Notes: generated by a model not told the origin, from the sequence alone. A stretch of DNA of 64,000 nt from Acinetobacter colistiniresistens (GCF_000413935.1 NZ_KE340383.1:280904-344903); one strand, 5' to 3'; positions 16,312-25,917 are shown, counted from the first letter of the stretch. Program-made: numbers and translations.

Positions 16312-18201
16312 ATGAACAAGGTGAGAATTGCTATTATTGGTATGGGGCCTAGAGGTCTTAGTATATTAGAACGGCTTAATGCAATATACAAAATTTCAGA
16401 TCAGAATCTTAAGTTTGAGTTGCACTTAATAGATCCTCGTGTTTATGGGCAAGGTATTCATACTTCAGAGCAATCAGATCATCTTTTGGTAAATACCATA
16501 GCCTGCCAAATAACAATGTTTAGCGATGATTCGGTAACAGATGCTGGACCAATTATTCCAGGTTTATCTATTCTTGAATGGGCAAGGCAGCATGGATACC
16601 GAGAATTAAATAATAAATTTCTTTATTTAGGCAATCATATCTGTAATGAAATCAATGCTAATGCTTATTTACCACGTCGTATGTTAGGTGAATATTTATC
16701 TTGGGTTTATCGTGAACAAATCAATCAATTACATCCAAATATTAAAATAATTCGTCATCAACAACTTGCATACAATATTGATTCAATGGATGATGGCCAG
16801 CAGATTATCACATTGGCGAATGGGTATACTTTTCATGCTGATAAAGTATTTATTACAACAGGTCATGGAGAAAATACACCATCACCACAAGATTTGATGT
16901 ACCTCAAATTTGTTCAGGAGGTTGCAAAAACCAACCACAAAGCTGATTTTATTAGAAATATTACAAATACTTATTCGTTACATCACATTAGTTCAGAAGC
17001 TGTCGTTGCAATTGAAGGTATAGGCCTCACAACATATGACCTAATTTCTCAACTAACCGAAGGTCGATCTGGAAAATTTATAAAAAATACAGATGGTACC
17101 TTGAAATATCTTCCCTCTGGTGAGGAACCACATATCCTAGTGTATTCTCGCTATGGCTTACCATATGCAAGTAGAGGAATAAATCAGAAAGGTGCACATG
17201 GACAATATCAAGCTCGTTTTTTTACAACCAATGCAATTGATAAATTACGTATAGCTAATCAACAAAATAGAGGCAATGGGCAACTTGATTTTGAGCAGGA
17301 ATTGCTTCCAATTTTGTTGAAAGAAATGTGTTATGTATATCGATGTACTATAGATAAGAAATGGTACGATATAGAAGCTTATGTGCCTACATCTGATGAC
17401 TTTACCAAGATTGAGCAAATTTTCTTTGGAAAATTACCAAGTTTGCAAAACTATGAAGCATTCAAGGAATACGCAATAAACTATCTGCAAACAGATATTG
17501 AAGATGCCTTAAAAGGGAACATTGATGGTGCTATTAAAGCAACAACAGATATTATTAGGGATATTCGGGATTGTTTACGTTATGCTGTTGATTATGCAGG
17601 ATTAACACCAACATCACATAAAATATTTATTGAACAATATTGTCCTATTATGAATCGAATTGCTGTTGGACCTCCTGTTATACGTAGCCAACAACTATTA
17701 GCTTTACTAAATGCTGGAGTTATTGAATTTGCTTGTGGTCCAAAAGGGCGTGTTGAACTTAATTACCAGACAAGTCGCTTTAACATTATTAGTGAATTTT
17801 CTGATGGCTCATATACGAGTAGTGCTGACATTCTAATAAAAGCAAGAACAGATACTTTCTATCCAGCATTAGATAAATCTCCATTCATTGCGAACCTATT
17901 AAAGAATGGCACAATCCAACCTTTCTTTAATGGTGATTATCATCCAAGTGGTATAGCAATAAGTCATCATCATCATCCTATCAATAAAAATGGTGATGAA
18001 GTGAAGGCACTTTGGGCCCTAGGAAATATAGTTGAAGGAGCAAACTTCTATACTTATGTCTTACCTCGCCCAGGCGTCAACTCACGTGCAATTAGAGATG
18101 CAGGTAAATGTGTCTTAGAACTCTTTGAACAATTAGAAACCCATGAAGTAGTTGCCGCCTCAAAAGTAAAGAACAGTCAAGAGCTAATCGAAACTCTCTA
18201 A
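16312..18201 (+). CDS. FAD/NAD(P)-binding protein (COG4529-like)
   Basis: 629 aa. The N-terminal RIAIIGMGPRGLSILERL is the dinucleotide-binding motif of the NAD_binding_9 family, followed by HLIDPRVYGQGIHTSEQSDH and LLVNT, characteristic of the group. VFITTGHGE marks the second strand-turn of the FAD domain. The C-terminal LWALGNIVEGANFYTYVLPRPGVNSR block is also typical. AAGGA precedes the ATG. The family is large, poorly characterised and common in biosynthetic clusters. It lies between the GST and SDR genes, all rightward. No catalytic assignment is possible by eye. Confidence 0.8.
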   Translation: MNKVRIAIIGMGPRGLSILERLNAIYKISDQNLKFELHLIDPRVYGQGIHTSEQSDHLLVNTIACQITMFSDDSVTDAGPIIPGLSILEWARQHGYRELNNKFLYLGNHICNEINANAYLPRRMLGEYLSWVYREQINQLHPNIKIIRHQQLAYNIDSMDDGQQIITLANGYTFHADKVFITTGHGENTPSPQDLMYLKFVQEVAKTNHKADFIRNITNTYSLHHISSEAVVAIEGIGLTTYDLISQLTEGRSGKFIKNTDGTLKYLPSGEEPHILVYSRYGLPYASRGINQKGAHGQYQARFFTTNAIDKLRIANQQNRGNGQLDFEQELLPILLKEMCYVYRCTIDKKWYDIEAYVPTSDDFTKIEQIFFGKLPSLQNYEAFKEYAINYLQTDIEDALKGNIDGAIKATTDIIRDIRDCLRYAVDYAGLTPTSHKIFIEQYCPIMNRIAVGPPVIRSQQLLALLNAGVIEFACGPKGRVELNYQTSRFNIISEFSDGSYTSSADILIKARTDTFYPALDKSPFIANLLKNGTIQPFFNGDYHPSGIAISHHHHPINKNGDEVKALWALGNIVEGANFYTYVLPRPGVNSRAIRDAGKCVLELFEQLETHEVVAASKVKNSQELIETL

Positions 18202-18267
18202 TACTAAGTAACCAGCTGAGTTAAAGAGAGATTTATATGTGTCTTCCATTAGATAAATAGGTAAATT

Positions 18268-18960
18268 ATGAAACAAGTAGTTATTACTGGTGCAAGTCAA
18301 GGAATTGGTCAAGAAATTGCTAAACTATTTTTGAATCAAGGATATATCGTACATAATATTTCTCGTCATGCACCACAATATTCACATCCTAATTTACGCC
18401 ATTGGCAAGCAGATATGCTTTATTATGATCAGCTTGAACAAGTAATTCATCAAATTGGTTCATTTGATGTTCTAATTAATAATGCAGGTTATATGAATAC
18501 GCTTACGGCAAGCTCATATACATGGAATGAAATGCATAACATCATGAATGTGAATTTGATTCACACAATACAATTGAGCATTGATGTTGCAGAAAATATT
18601 TTTAAAATACAGCAATCAGGCCGTATTATAAGTATTGCCTCAATTGCAGGGCAAATTGGACACCCTGATATTTGGTATGGCATTTCAAAAGCAGGATTGA
18701 TTAATGGGATGCGTAGTATGGCTCGAAGTCATGCTCAGCATAATATTCAAACTTTTAGTATTGCGCCAGGTCCCGTTGAAACAGAAATAATGAAAAAGAT
18801 CCCATTTGAGAGACAAAAACGTTTAAAGGAAGCAACCTTAAATCACAAGTTTTGCCAAGTACAAGAGATTGCCAATACAGCTTTGTGGCTAGCTGATAAG
18901 GCACCAAATTGTTTAAGTGGTGAAGTATTTGATTTAAATAATGGAGTGAATTATCGTTAA
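18268..18960 (+). CDS. Short-chain dehydrogenase/reductase
   Basis: 230 aa classical SDR: VITGASQGIGQEIA cofactor motif at residues 4-17, DVLINNAGYMN (NNAG), then SIASIAGQIG with the catalytic Ser, YGISK with the catalytic Tyr and Lys, and FSIAPGPVETEIM. All catalytic residues are intact. It probably reduces a ketone or oxidises an alcohol in the cluster's pathway with NAD(P)H. Last gene of the rightward branch; 203 bp of AT-rich DNA without recognised signals separates it from the transposition operon. Confidence 0.9.
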   Translation: MKQVVITGASQGIGQEIAKLFLNQGYIVHNISRHAPQYSHPNLRHWQADMLYYDQLEQVIHQIGSFDVLINNAGYMNTLTASSYTWNEMHNIMNVNLIHTIQLSIDVAENIFKIQQSGRIISIASIAGQIGHPDIWYGISKAGLINGMRSMARSHAQHNIQTFSIAPGPVETEIMKKIPFERQKRLKEATLNHKFCQVQEIANTALWLADKAPNCLSGEVFDLNNGVNYR

Positions 18961-19163
18961 TTATACCAAGAAACTGCTATATTTATTGAACGTTAAGACA
19001 GTTAAATCAAGTACATATATCGTATTGGCATATATGTTCAGTATGATATGCTTGATCTATTTTCTATATTCAATCAAAATTATAAGTGAATATAAATAAA
19101 AAATATTTATTTTCAATAAAATCAACAATGTAGATGAATTCAATTTCTATTTAAGAAATTTTT

Positions 19164-20594
19164 TCATAGATTATTAAAATATAAGTTTGGATTTGGTATC
19201 CAATATTGCTGATCACCAAGCCTCACTTCAAAGCCATCATCCAGCACCCTAAAATTAATACTATCCATATGATTAAAAATAGATTTATCCAAATTATGGA
19301 AATACATCAATCCTAACTTTATCCACTCTAGTGCATTAAAATTTTCCTCTGGGACTTTCATAATGGCTAACAGTTGTTTTTCCAGTTTCTTCATATTACT
19401 TTTCTCTGTTATTTTTTCATCTAGTACCCATGACGTATCAAGGTTCGTATCATAATTCTTGTTTAAAAAATTAAGAAAACCAACAATAGCGGAAGCTTGT
19501 CCAGGGGACTTAAATAAGTAATATTTTACGTGCCACATTGTTGGTAAATCTAAGCGTGATTGACTTACCAACAGCATTAAAGCAGATGCTGGTTTCATGG
19601 CTAAACGGGCAGAACGTATACTTGTTTTCCCTAAATCCATTTTATTTATTAAAACCTGATAGTAGTTCTGAAGAATTTGGGCTGAAAGTGATGAATCTGG
19701 ACATGAGTTTGCCAGTTTTCTCAGTTGGTCAAATTCAGAACAGTGACCTTTAGATTGTGTATCTATATGCAGATAATGCACTGCAACCAACCACCGGATG
19801 GGCAGCTCATATTTGCGTAAACCACTTGTCCTTAGTCGATGTAATAAAGGCGCATAATCTGGGATCTGATCTCTCCAAAGATTATTGGTCTTTTCAAAAA
19901 ACTGAATATGTTTATGAATTAGCAATGCAGCCTTATGTGGTCCTACCTCATGATCAAGCCAATTCATATATTCTTCAAAGTAACCTTTAAGACTTGGATT
20001 CACTAATGTATTAACTAGTTCCTTAATCCTATTGCCCAATATTCTTCGCCATGAACATGATTCACAATATTTTCCACATCCAGCAGGAATTTGTTGCTGA
20101 CAGGTTAAGCATTGAAGTGGTGGACAGCTTAAACATTTTTTACAAAGCATTTTGCCTGACACAGCATCCTGTTCAACCGACCTATATCTTCTACAACTTT
20201 GGCATGTCTGGTAATCACGGGTTGCACACTTTGGGCAAACTCTTAAATTATCCTCAAAACGGCTGATACGAGACAAACGTTGTGATGCCACGCCACATCG
20301 CTCACAAGCTTGAAACTCTCTAAAATAAACTGAACAGCTATTACAAACAGGTCCTTGTGCCGTTATTTTTCCTAATGGATATTCTATACGTTGACATAGA
20401 ATACACGGGCGATTAGTTTCACATTTTTGGCAAACAGCCAATTGATCAGTTTTGTGCAATCTTGAGCTTTTACCACATGATGGGCAATCCCGTTTTTTAA
20501 AAACTCGTACATAGCATTTATGGCAATAGTTACGCTGTTTATAGCATCGGTGTATCTTTTCAACCGCATCACCACATTCATCACACTGAGGCAT
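19164..20594 (-). CDS. tniE: TniE-like zinc-ribbon protein of the Tn6022/AbaR-type transposon
   Basis: 476 aa. The first 180 residues hold about ten CxxC pairs (CDECGD, CHKC, CPSC, CQKC, CILC, CERC, CPKC, CQSC, CKKC, CESC), i.e. tandem zinc ribbons; the rest is helical with no motif I know. GGAGGG precedes the ATG. It is the last gene of the leftward transposition operon, 18 bp after tniQ, the position of tniE in AbaR-type elements. It probably takes part in DNA recognition during target selection, but its biochemistry is not established to my knowledge. Confidence 0.75.
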   Translation of the reverse strand: MPQCDECGDAVEKIHRCYKQRNYCHKCYVRVFKKRDCPSCGKSSRLHKTDQLAVCQKCETNRPCILCQRIEYPLGKITAQGPVCNSCSVYFREFQACERCGVASQRLSRISRFEDNLRVCPKCATRDYQTCQSCRRYRSVEQDAVSGKMLCKKCLSCPPLQCLTCQQQIPAGCGKYCESCSWRRILGNRIKELVNTLVNPSLKGYFEEYMNWLDHEVGPHKAALLIHKHIQFFEKTNNLWRDQIPDYAPLLHRLRTSGLRKYELPIRWLVAVHYLHIDTQSKGHCSEFDQLRKLANSCPDSSLSAQILQNYYQVLINKMDLGKTSIRSARLAMKPASALMLLVSQSRLDLPTMWHVKYYLFKSPGQASAIVGFLNFLNKNYDTNLDTSWVLDEKITEKSNMKKLEKQLLAIMKVPEENFNALEWIKLGLMYFHNLDKSIFNHMDSINFRVLDDGFEVRLGDQQYWIPNPNLYFNNL

Positions 20595-20612
20595 GGCGTT
20601 TCCCTCCGAGCG

Positions 20613-21704
20613 TTATCCTAATTTTCTTTTTAATCTCAAAAACTTTCGTATTACAGCTTCCTTACTTTTAGGTTTTAGGGTATCAACCAATGCTCTCTTT
20701 GGAGGGTAGTTCCGATAAACTGAGCCTAACTGTTCTTCAATAGGTCTTAATATGGCTGGCAACTGGTTTCTCTTATCCCAAAATGAAGATCTGTTCATAT
20801 TTAAAGATTGTGCTGTTTCAATAAATTTTTCTAGGGGAATGATGAGTAATTGATAAATACAGGAAAATAGCCGCTCTCTCTCGATAACTGGAAGTTGACT
20901 AACAACCAATCCATTCGAGATAAACTCAGAATGGGGCATCTGAATTTTGAGCTGTTCAAGAAAAGCCCATCCTTTTCCATTTATTGAGCCAGCTAGAACT
21001 TTTCTAATAAATTGTAAAAATAACTTAATCACCGTTAACCAATCATTTAGTGAAATCAACTTGTCTTGATAGGTTGCATAGCCTTGTTCCAAGAATTGAC
21101 CAAAGACTTTTTGGAATGCCAGGGCATGACAATTCATAAAGCATTCATTAACTTCCAATAGGTTTTTTTTACATATTGAACAGCAAGTCATAACCTGATC
21201 AGGGGCTTCAAGTCGTCTAGGTTGAATGGCATTATGACAATGCGGACATTGATCATATAAACGCTGATTATGTTTAATACAGCCTGTATGCCAGGCAAAG
21301 CGCCAGTGTAAACGGAAATAGGCAACACCATCCTCAGACAAACACTTAGGACAATATTGCCAGCCACCTCGATGCTTACGGTTTCTTGTACCTAATACCA
21401 GATACCATGAATCAAGGGTTCCATTATCCAAGTTATATTTAATTAAGAAATTGCGAAGCGTAGCAGAATCAAATTGGCTTTCATCAATTTTTGTTGTAGT
21501 GGCCAAGGTTCGTAAATGCTCTGAGCTTAAACCTCGATCTACATCTACTGACCAAATTCGCCATTTGGGCCAGAGTACCCCAGTTAGACTTAATGGGTCA
21601 CAACCACTATCAAGTGCAGCACGTATCAACCATGAAGACAATGCCTCATCTTTCTGTAAAGTCGTGGGGATAAACCATGAATGGACTTCTGTTGTACCTA
21701 TCAT
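20613..21704 (-). CDS. tniD: TniQ/TnsD-family target-selection protein
   Basis: 363 aa. N-terminal TniQ domain with WFIPTTLQKDEALSSWLIRAAL and the zinc-binding pattern CPKCLSEDGVAYFRLHWRF, then CIKHNQRLYDQCPHCH and CCSICKK. Known TniQ/TnsD proteins bind the attachment site and recruit TnsC. Here the attachment site is comM, so this protein (perhaps with TniE) is the natural comM-recognition factor. GGAGGG lies 8 bp before the ATG. It starts 20 bp after the tnsC stop in the same leftward operon. Confidence 0.88.
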   Translation of the reverse strand: MIGTTEVHSWFIPTTLQKDEALSSWLIRAALDSGCDPLSLTGVLWPKWRIWSVDVDRGLSSEHLRTLATTTKIDESQFDSATLRNFLIKYNLDNGTLDSWYLVLGTRNRKHRGGWQYCPKCLSEDGVAYFRLHWRFAWHTGCIKHNQRLYDQCPHCHNAIQPRRLEAPDQVMTCCSICKKNLLEVNECFMNCHALAFQKVFGQFLEQGYATYQDKLISLNDWLTVIKLFLQFIRKVLAGSINGKGWAFLEQLKIQMPHSEFISNGLVVSQLPVIERERLFSCIYQLLIIPLEKFIETAQSLNMNRSSFWDKRNQLPAILRPIEEQLGSVYRNYPPKRALVDTLKPKSKEAVIRKFLRLKRKLG

Positions 21705-21723
21705 ACCCAGCCCTCCACATAGC

Positions 21724-22575
21724 TTATTTCACACTTTCTAGTAAGCTACGGTCGATAAACTCCTGACCAGAAACAATAGCTTTCTTTGCAGCTTCCCGTA
21801 AAATCGTTCGCAGATTACCTAAATTTCCATCGGTAATATCATGTAGATATTTTACTGTTGCTGGCTCAGCTAGTTTTGAAGCCTGTTTGAGTGGAAGAAC
21901 TTTTTCAAACTTATTTACCATGGCTTGAAAGTCCTTATCTAGTTTCCATAAGGGCAAATTAACCACACGAAAACGACTTACATGCTGTGGATCAGTACGC
22001 AGGACACTAATCGCTTCTTCTGTACCAAACCCGACAATGGGTATCTGTGTTTCATTACACAAATACTTAATTGCATTCATTACAGTTCTTTGCTTAATCG
22101 GGCTGCCACATAATAAAGAATTCATTTCGTCGATAATGAGGAGTTTTACCTCGTAAAGTTTAAGGCAATGGACCACTTGGTAACGTAGCTTCGCAACGGG
22201 GTCTCTTTCTCGAAAGGGAACCCAGAACTTATCAAGAATAGCCATATACAAAGCTTTTTCATCAGGTGAAACAGGTGCCTGCACAATAATTACAGGTTTT
22301 ACTGCATTATTTTCTGCATTGATATGACCCTCCCCATACAGCTTAAAGAACTGATTAATAATTGAGGTCTTACCATTATTTGGCTTACTCAATACCAGTA
22401 AGTTGGGCATACGGCTCCGCTTCGGAAGTGTCAGGAATCCTTTCAATTGGTCTAGTAAGTCATTGGCTGCTGGATACCCAATCCATCGGTCCTCTTCCAG
22501 GAAGTAGAGCCTGTCCTCAATAGACTGTTCCACAATAGGGCGAAACTCTTGAAAAACATGTGAATAGTTACTCAT
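21724..22575 (-). CDS. tniB: TnsC/TniB transposition ATPase
   Basis: 283 aa AAA+ ATPase: Walker A in LVLSKPNNGKTSI, Walker B in VKLLIIDEMNSLL, and a sensor-like VGFGTEEAI. Known: TnsC forms filaments on target DNA and links the target selector to the TnsAB transposase. Its ATG overlaps the TnsB stop by 4 bp (ATGA), so the two are translationally coupled. Confidence 0.92.
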   Translation of the reverse strand: MSNYSHVFQEFRPIVEQSIEDRLYFLEEDRWIGYPAANDLLDQLKGFLTLPKRSRMPNLLVLSKPNNGKTSIINQFFKLYGEGHINAENNAVKPVIIVQAPVSPDEKALYMAILDKFWVPFRERDPVAKLRYQVVHCLKLYEVKLLIIDEMNSLLCGSPIKQRTVMNAIKYLCNETQIPIVGFGTEEAISVLRTDPQHVSRFRVVNLPLWKLDKDFQAMVNKFEKVLPLKQASKLAEPATVKYLHDITDGNLGNLRTILREAAKKAIVSGQEFIDRSLLESVK

Positions 22576-24461
22576 GAAATATCCTCATCATTTTCCAGTT
22601 CATCGAGAGGCAATAAACCATATACGCTTTCAAGCTGTTGCTCCAAAATCGTACTCTCTTGTTGATGTTTTTTGCCCTGAATTGATGCAGGGTTAACACT
22701 CATTTGGTGTTGGGTACTGCGCTGACGTGATCTGCGAGCCCGTCGAGTTTTAGTGCTTGCTTCCTGAACACGTTCCCTAAGTTTAGCTAGAGCCTGTCCA
22801 AGTTCATGATCTTTTAGATATTCGCCAGTTTCCTTCTTTAGTTCCTGAATCTTTTTGTGTTCCCAAATACTAAATGGCGGAATACTTTGATCCGCTAAAG
22901 GTACCTTAAAATAATTTTTGATTTCGGGATCAAAGAACCATATCTCACTAATATTTCTTGGATCACGCCTAAAGATAAATTTACGTTTTTCCTTTTGATT
23001 ATAGGGGTCTACAGCATTAATCCAACCTCTTAATACATCAGCATAATAAGCAAGGCCATCAATTGTTACACCTGTTGTTTGAATCGTCCTTTCAAAACTT
23101 GGTAGAAAATCAAGAAAGAAATTATGATCATTTGCAGGCAATCTGGCAGCTCCAGAACCTAACGTGTTTTTATCGCCAAAGATACCCAACTCAAAAGCAT
23201 GTAGTGGAGAAGTACCTAAAGCAGAGTGTTTTCTTTTGTGGTAAACATTACAGATAAAATCAATTAGCCAGTCCTCAAATTCGGAAAATGTGAAAACTGC
23301 TTCCGTATCTGAGTTATAGCCTTTTCTTTCAAAAATATTTGAAAAAGTTGTTCCTGGAACTGCGTGAATATCCGTTGCAAATGTTCCCATCAAACGTTCA
23401 ATGTGCCCACCAAAACGTGGTTTTTTAACTGGTCGGTATTCCAGACGAATATCATGTGCCATACAGGCATTTCTGAAAGTTTCTGAGTGAAACTCAGGTC
23501 CATTATCGACATGAATGGTGTTCATAATTCCCCAGACAGGCCATTCAGCTTGAATCTTGCGCGAAGCTAGCCATTTCTCTTTGGGCAGTACAGCTTGAGA
23601 AACGCTCATTGCAATCGACATAACAGAGGGAGCATCTAATGATAAGTAATATCCCACAACTACCCTTGTACGCACATCAATTGCCAATGTAAGAAAAGGT
23701 CGTCCTATAGGGCACCTGCTAAAATCATCAACCAGAATAAGATCAACGGGTGTATGGTCAATCTGTACAACGGCAAGTGGATAATCAGCATGAGGGAATT
23801 TCCCTGCGGCAGGTGTAAATTTGTTATCGGCCTTTTCCTTATACCCCCTCTTACGAAGAGAGTCTCTCTGGCTAATCGCTGCAATACGATTTCTTACTGT
23901 ATTGGCATGAGGCACCTCTAGGATATGGTATTCATGACATAAGCGTTTCACTTCAAGTACAACTTTTTGAACACTTATTCTTTGATTAGTTAGGTATAAA
24001 TCGTTGATGGCTTTTTCAATGATTGCTTCAGCATGTTTATTAATTATCTTCTTGCCTTGTGGCAATCCCTCTTTTCTAGGTCGCAATCCATCAATAGTTC
24101 CATATGCTTTATAAATTTTTAACCATCTATATATGGTGGCTGGATTTATATCATGTTCCTGAGCACGTAATTCTACTTCCTTACGACCACTCACACCTCC
24201 CTCAATGAAAGGACGGATGATGTTGAAACGCCTTTCAGCCTCAATCCAGTCTTTATCAGCGATGAGCTCTAGATCTTCATGTTGTTCCACAGCTATTGAC
24301 GGCCTTAATTCACTGATAGCCGCAACATTTTTCCTACCTGTATTATTGTTTTCAACAAAAACTGATTTCAGGTCAATGACTTCAATAATCGTATGGGGAA
24401 TCCCTTTTATCTGAACAGGCTCCCCAGCAGCTATTTTGATATTCACACGTCTATCATTCAT
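22572..24461 (-). CDS. tniA: TnsB/TniA DDE transposase
   Basis: 629 aa from ATG 24461, chosen because it overlaps the TnsA stop as ATGA with GTGGGAG upstream; an in-frame start at 24482 would add seven residues. Seen: N-terminal HTH domains (IYRWLKIYKAYGTIDGLRP), then the DDE core: VVQIDHTPVDLILVDD (first Asp), IHVDNGPEFHS (second Asp), GGHIERLMGTFATDIH (Glu), then a Mu-like C-terminal beta barrel and a basic tail. Known: TnsB binds repeats in the ends and joins the 3' strands. The three repeats at 25164-25262 are its likely sites. Confidence 0.93.
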   Translation of the reverse strand: MNDRRVNIKIAAGEPVQIKGIPHTIIEVIDLKSVFVENNNTGRKNVAAISELRPSIAVEQHEDLELIADKDWIEAERRFNIIRPFIEGGVSGRKEVELRAQEHDINPATIYRWLKIYKAYGTIDGLRPRKEGLPQGKKIINKHAEAIIEKAINDLYLTNQRISVQKVVLEVKRLCHEYHILEVPHANTVRNRIAAISQRDSLRKRGYKEKADNKFTPAAGKFPHADYPLAVVQIDHTPVDLILVDDFSRCPIGRPFLTLAIDVRTRVVVGYYLSLDAPSVMSIAMSVSQAVLPKEKWLASRKIQAEWPVWGIMNTIHVDNGPEFHSETFRNACMAHDIRLEYRPVKKPRFGGHIERLMGTFATDIHAVPGTTFSNIFERKGYNSDTEAVFTFSEFEDWLIDFICNVYHKRKHSALGTSPLHAFELGIFGDKNTLGSGAARLPANDHNFFLDFLPSFERTIQTTGVTIDGLAYYADVLRGWINAVDPYNQKEKRKFIFRRDPRNISEIWFFDPEIKNYFKVPLADQSIPPFSIWEHKKIQELKKETGEYLKDHELGQALAKLRERVQEASTKTRRARRSRQRSTQHQMSVNPASIQGKKHQQESTILEQQLESVYGLLPLDELENDEDIS

Positions 24462-25153
24462 GACAAACTCCCACTTACCCAAAGTTCAGTAGATGGCTGT
24501 AAAGGTGCATTTAAATCGCAAACCAGATAACCATGAGCAACTAAATACCAAATTTGACTAATTCCATTTGCTCTGTCCCATTTGCCAAGGAAATGTCTGG
24601 CTAATAGAGTCTCAAAAGTTACGGCTCCTCGATCTCTCACATAAGCCAATAGGTGCATTGAATCGGCAGGAGGAAATTCCATCTTTCGGTACTTTTGTAA
24701 AAACATGGCATTCGACCATAACTGATCCCGAATCCGACCCTCATGTGCAATATGAAATTTCCAACCCTCTTCTTTGCATACCCTCATGGCAGCACGATAT
24801 CTAGCTTTCCATAAATGTAAATTAACTTGCAATTCATCTATAGGTTTTACTTCAACCAGTTTAGGTGCAATAAATGGAAGAAAATCATCATGCTTATAAG
24901 TTACGAGAAAGTCAGGGGTATAAACTCGTTTCTGTCCATTATCAAAATACTCAATGGTAAAGGGTTGAGACTCAACAGCAAGAACATTAGGGTCAACCTC
25001 TAATCGAATGAGAAAATCGCGTTCCAATGTTGATTCAAAGGCCACTGCGGAATCTTTTTTAAAAGGGTATAAACCAGATACACTAATGCGTGTATTACCA
25101 ATTTTTCTTCGAGCTGGTACGATGTTAACGGTGTCGCATGATTGATTGTTCAT
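24458..25153 (-). CDS. tniC: TnsA-family endonuclease
   Basis: 231 aa. Restriction-like fold: FESTLERDFLIRLEVDPNV (Glu40 and Glu44), VYTPDFLVTY (Asp81) and KLVEVKP (Glu101, Lys103), the catalytic pattern of TnsA, which cleaves the 5' strands so that the element moves by cut-and-paste. It is the promoter-proximal gene of tniC-A-B-D-E, reading away from the nearby transposon end, which is the standard layout of this family. Confidence 0.92.
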   Translation of the reverse strand: MNNQSCDTVNIVPARRKIGNTRISVSGLYPFKKDSAVAFESTLERDFLIRLEVDPNVLAVESQPFTIEYFDNGQKRVYTPDFLVTYKHDDFLPFIAPKLVEVKPIDELQVNLHLWKARYRAAMRVCKEEGWKFHIAHEGRIRDQLWSNAMFLQKYRKMEFPPADSMHLLAYVRDRGAVTFETLLARHFLGKWDRANGISQIWYLVAHGYLVCDLNAPLQPSTELWVSGSLS

Positions 25154-25163
25154 TCTAGGTTCC

Positions 25164-25265
25164 GTTGCATAGTTCTTTATAAAATTTGTCGCATAGTTCT
25201 TTGTAAAATGGGGTCTAAGTCATTGAGCCTAAATCATATTGTCGCATAGTTCTTTGGAAATGACA
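25164..25265. repeat. Transposon end with three transposase-binding repeats
   Basis: Three direct copies of a 22-bp unit with core GCATAGTTCTTT: 25164-25185, 25188-25209 and 25241-25262. The outermost copy runs into GAAATGACA ending at 25265; read from outside inward this is TGTCATTTC, the TGT terminus expected of a Tn7-like element. Spacing (two close, one terminal) is like Tn7 TnsB-site arrays. Coding comM sequence begins immediately after. Confidence 0.88.
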
Positions 25266-25917
25266 GTGGCTCACAGCCAAAACCTGGTGAAATTACCCTC
25301 GCGCATTTGGGTGTTTTATTTTTGGACGAATTGCCTGAGTTTGATCGTAAAGTACTTGAAGTGCTGCGCCAGCCGCTCGAATCCAAAGAGATCGTGATTT
25401 CTCGGGCGGCACGACAAATGACTTTTCCTGCAAACTTTCAATTTATTGCTGCAATGAATCCTTGCCCTTGTGGCTATGCCTTTAATCAGGATATTCGTTG
25501 CCAATGCTCGCCCGACAGTATTCAACGCTATCAAAACCGAATTTCAGGACCTTTGTTGGATCGTATTGATTTACATATTGATGTTCCCCCATTACAGGCA
25601 CAAGAATTACAGAATCGCGCGCCAACTGAAAACTCTGCCACCGTACAGCAACGTGTGATCAATGCCTATGAAAACAATTGCAACGCCAGCACTGTTTAAA
25701 TCAGGCACTATCTCCAAAACTATTGGAACAACATGCTGTACTTGATGACAGCTCTAGCAAAATGATTGAAATGGCACAACAACGGCTCAACCTTTCAGCT
25801 CGTGCCTATCATCGGGTACTACGCGTCGCTCGCACCATTGCCGACTTAGCCGAAAATGAAGTGATCAGTAGCAGCCACATTAGCGAAGCACTGTCTTATC
25901 GCGGACACCAAAGCTAA
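25266..25917 (+). pseudogene. comM: comM 3' remnant (Mg-chelatase-type AAA+ helicase), interrupted and frameshifted
   Basis: Translation resumes in comM frame right at the transposon border (GSQPKPGEITLAHLGVLFLD). It includes the Walker B region LDELPEFDRKVLEVL, the MNPCPCGY block and the sensor/C-terminal DSSSKMIEMAQQRLNLSARAYHR. The first half of the gene lies beyond the transposon, outside the window. A further lesion is visible: around 25671-25674 one base is missing, so the frame from upstream reads to a stop at 25697-25699 while the true C-terminus continues in another frame from 25678. Known: ComM aids branch migration in natural transformation. Confidence 0.92.

Noticed and set aside
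19538..20266. Several plus-strand ORFs within 19.5-20.3 kb
   Set aside because: They are antisense to tniE, lack ribosome sites and show no family motif.
25164..25262. Repeats as a CRISPR array
   Set aside because: Only three copies with 2-bp and 31-bp gaps and no spacer-like regularity; they fit transposase-binding sites at a transposon end.
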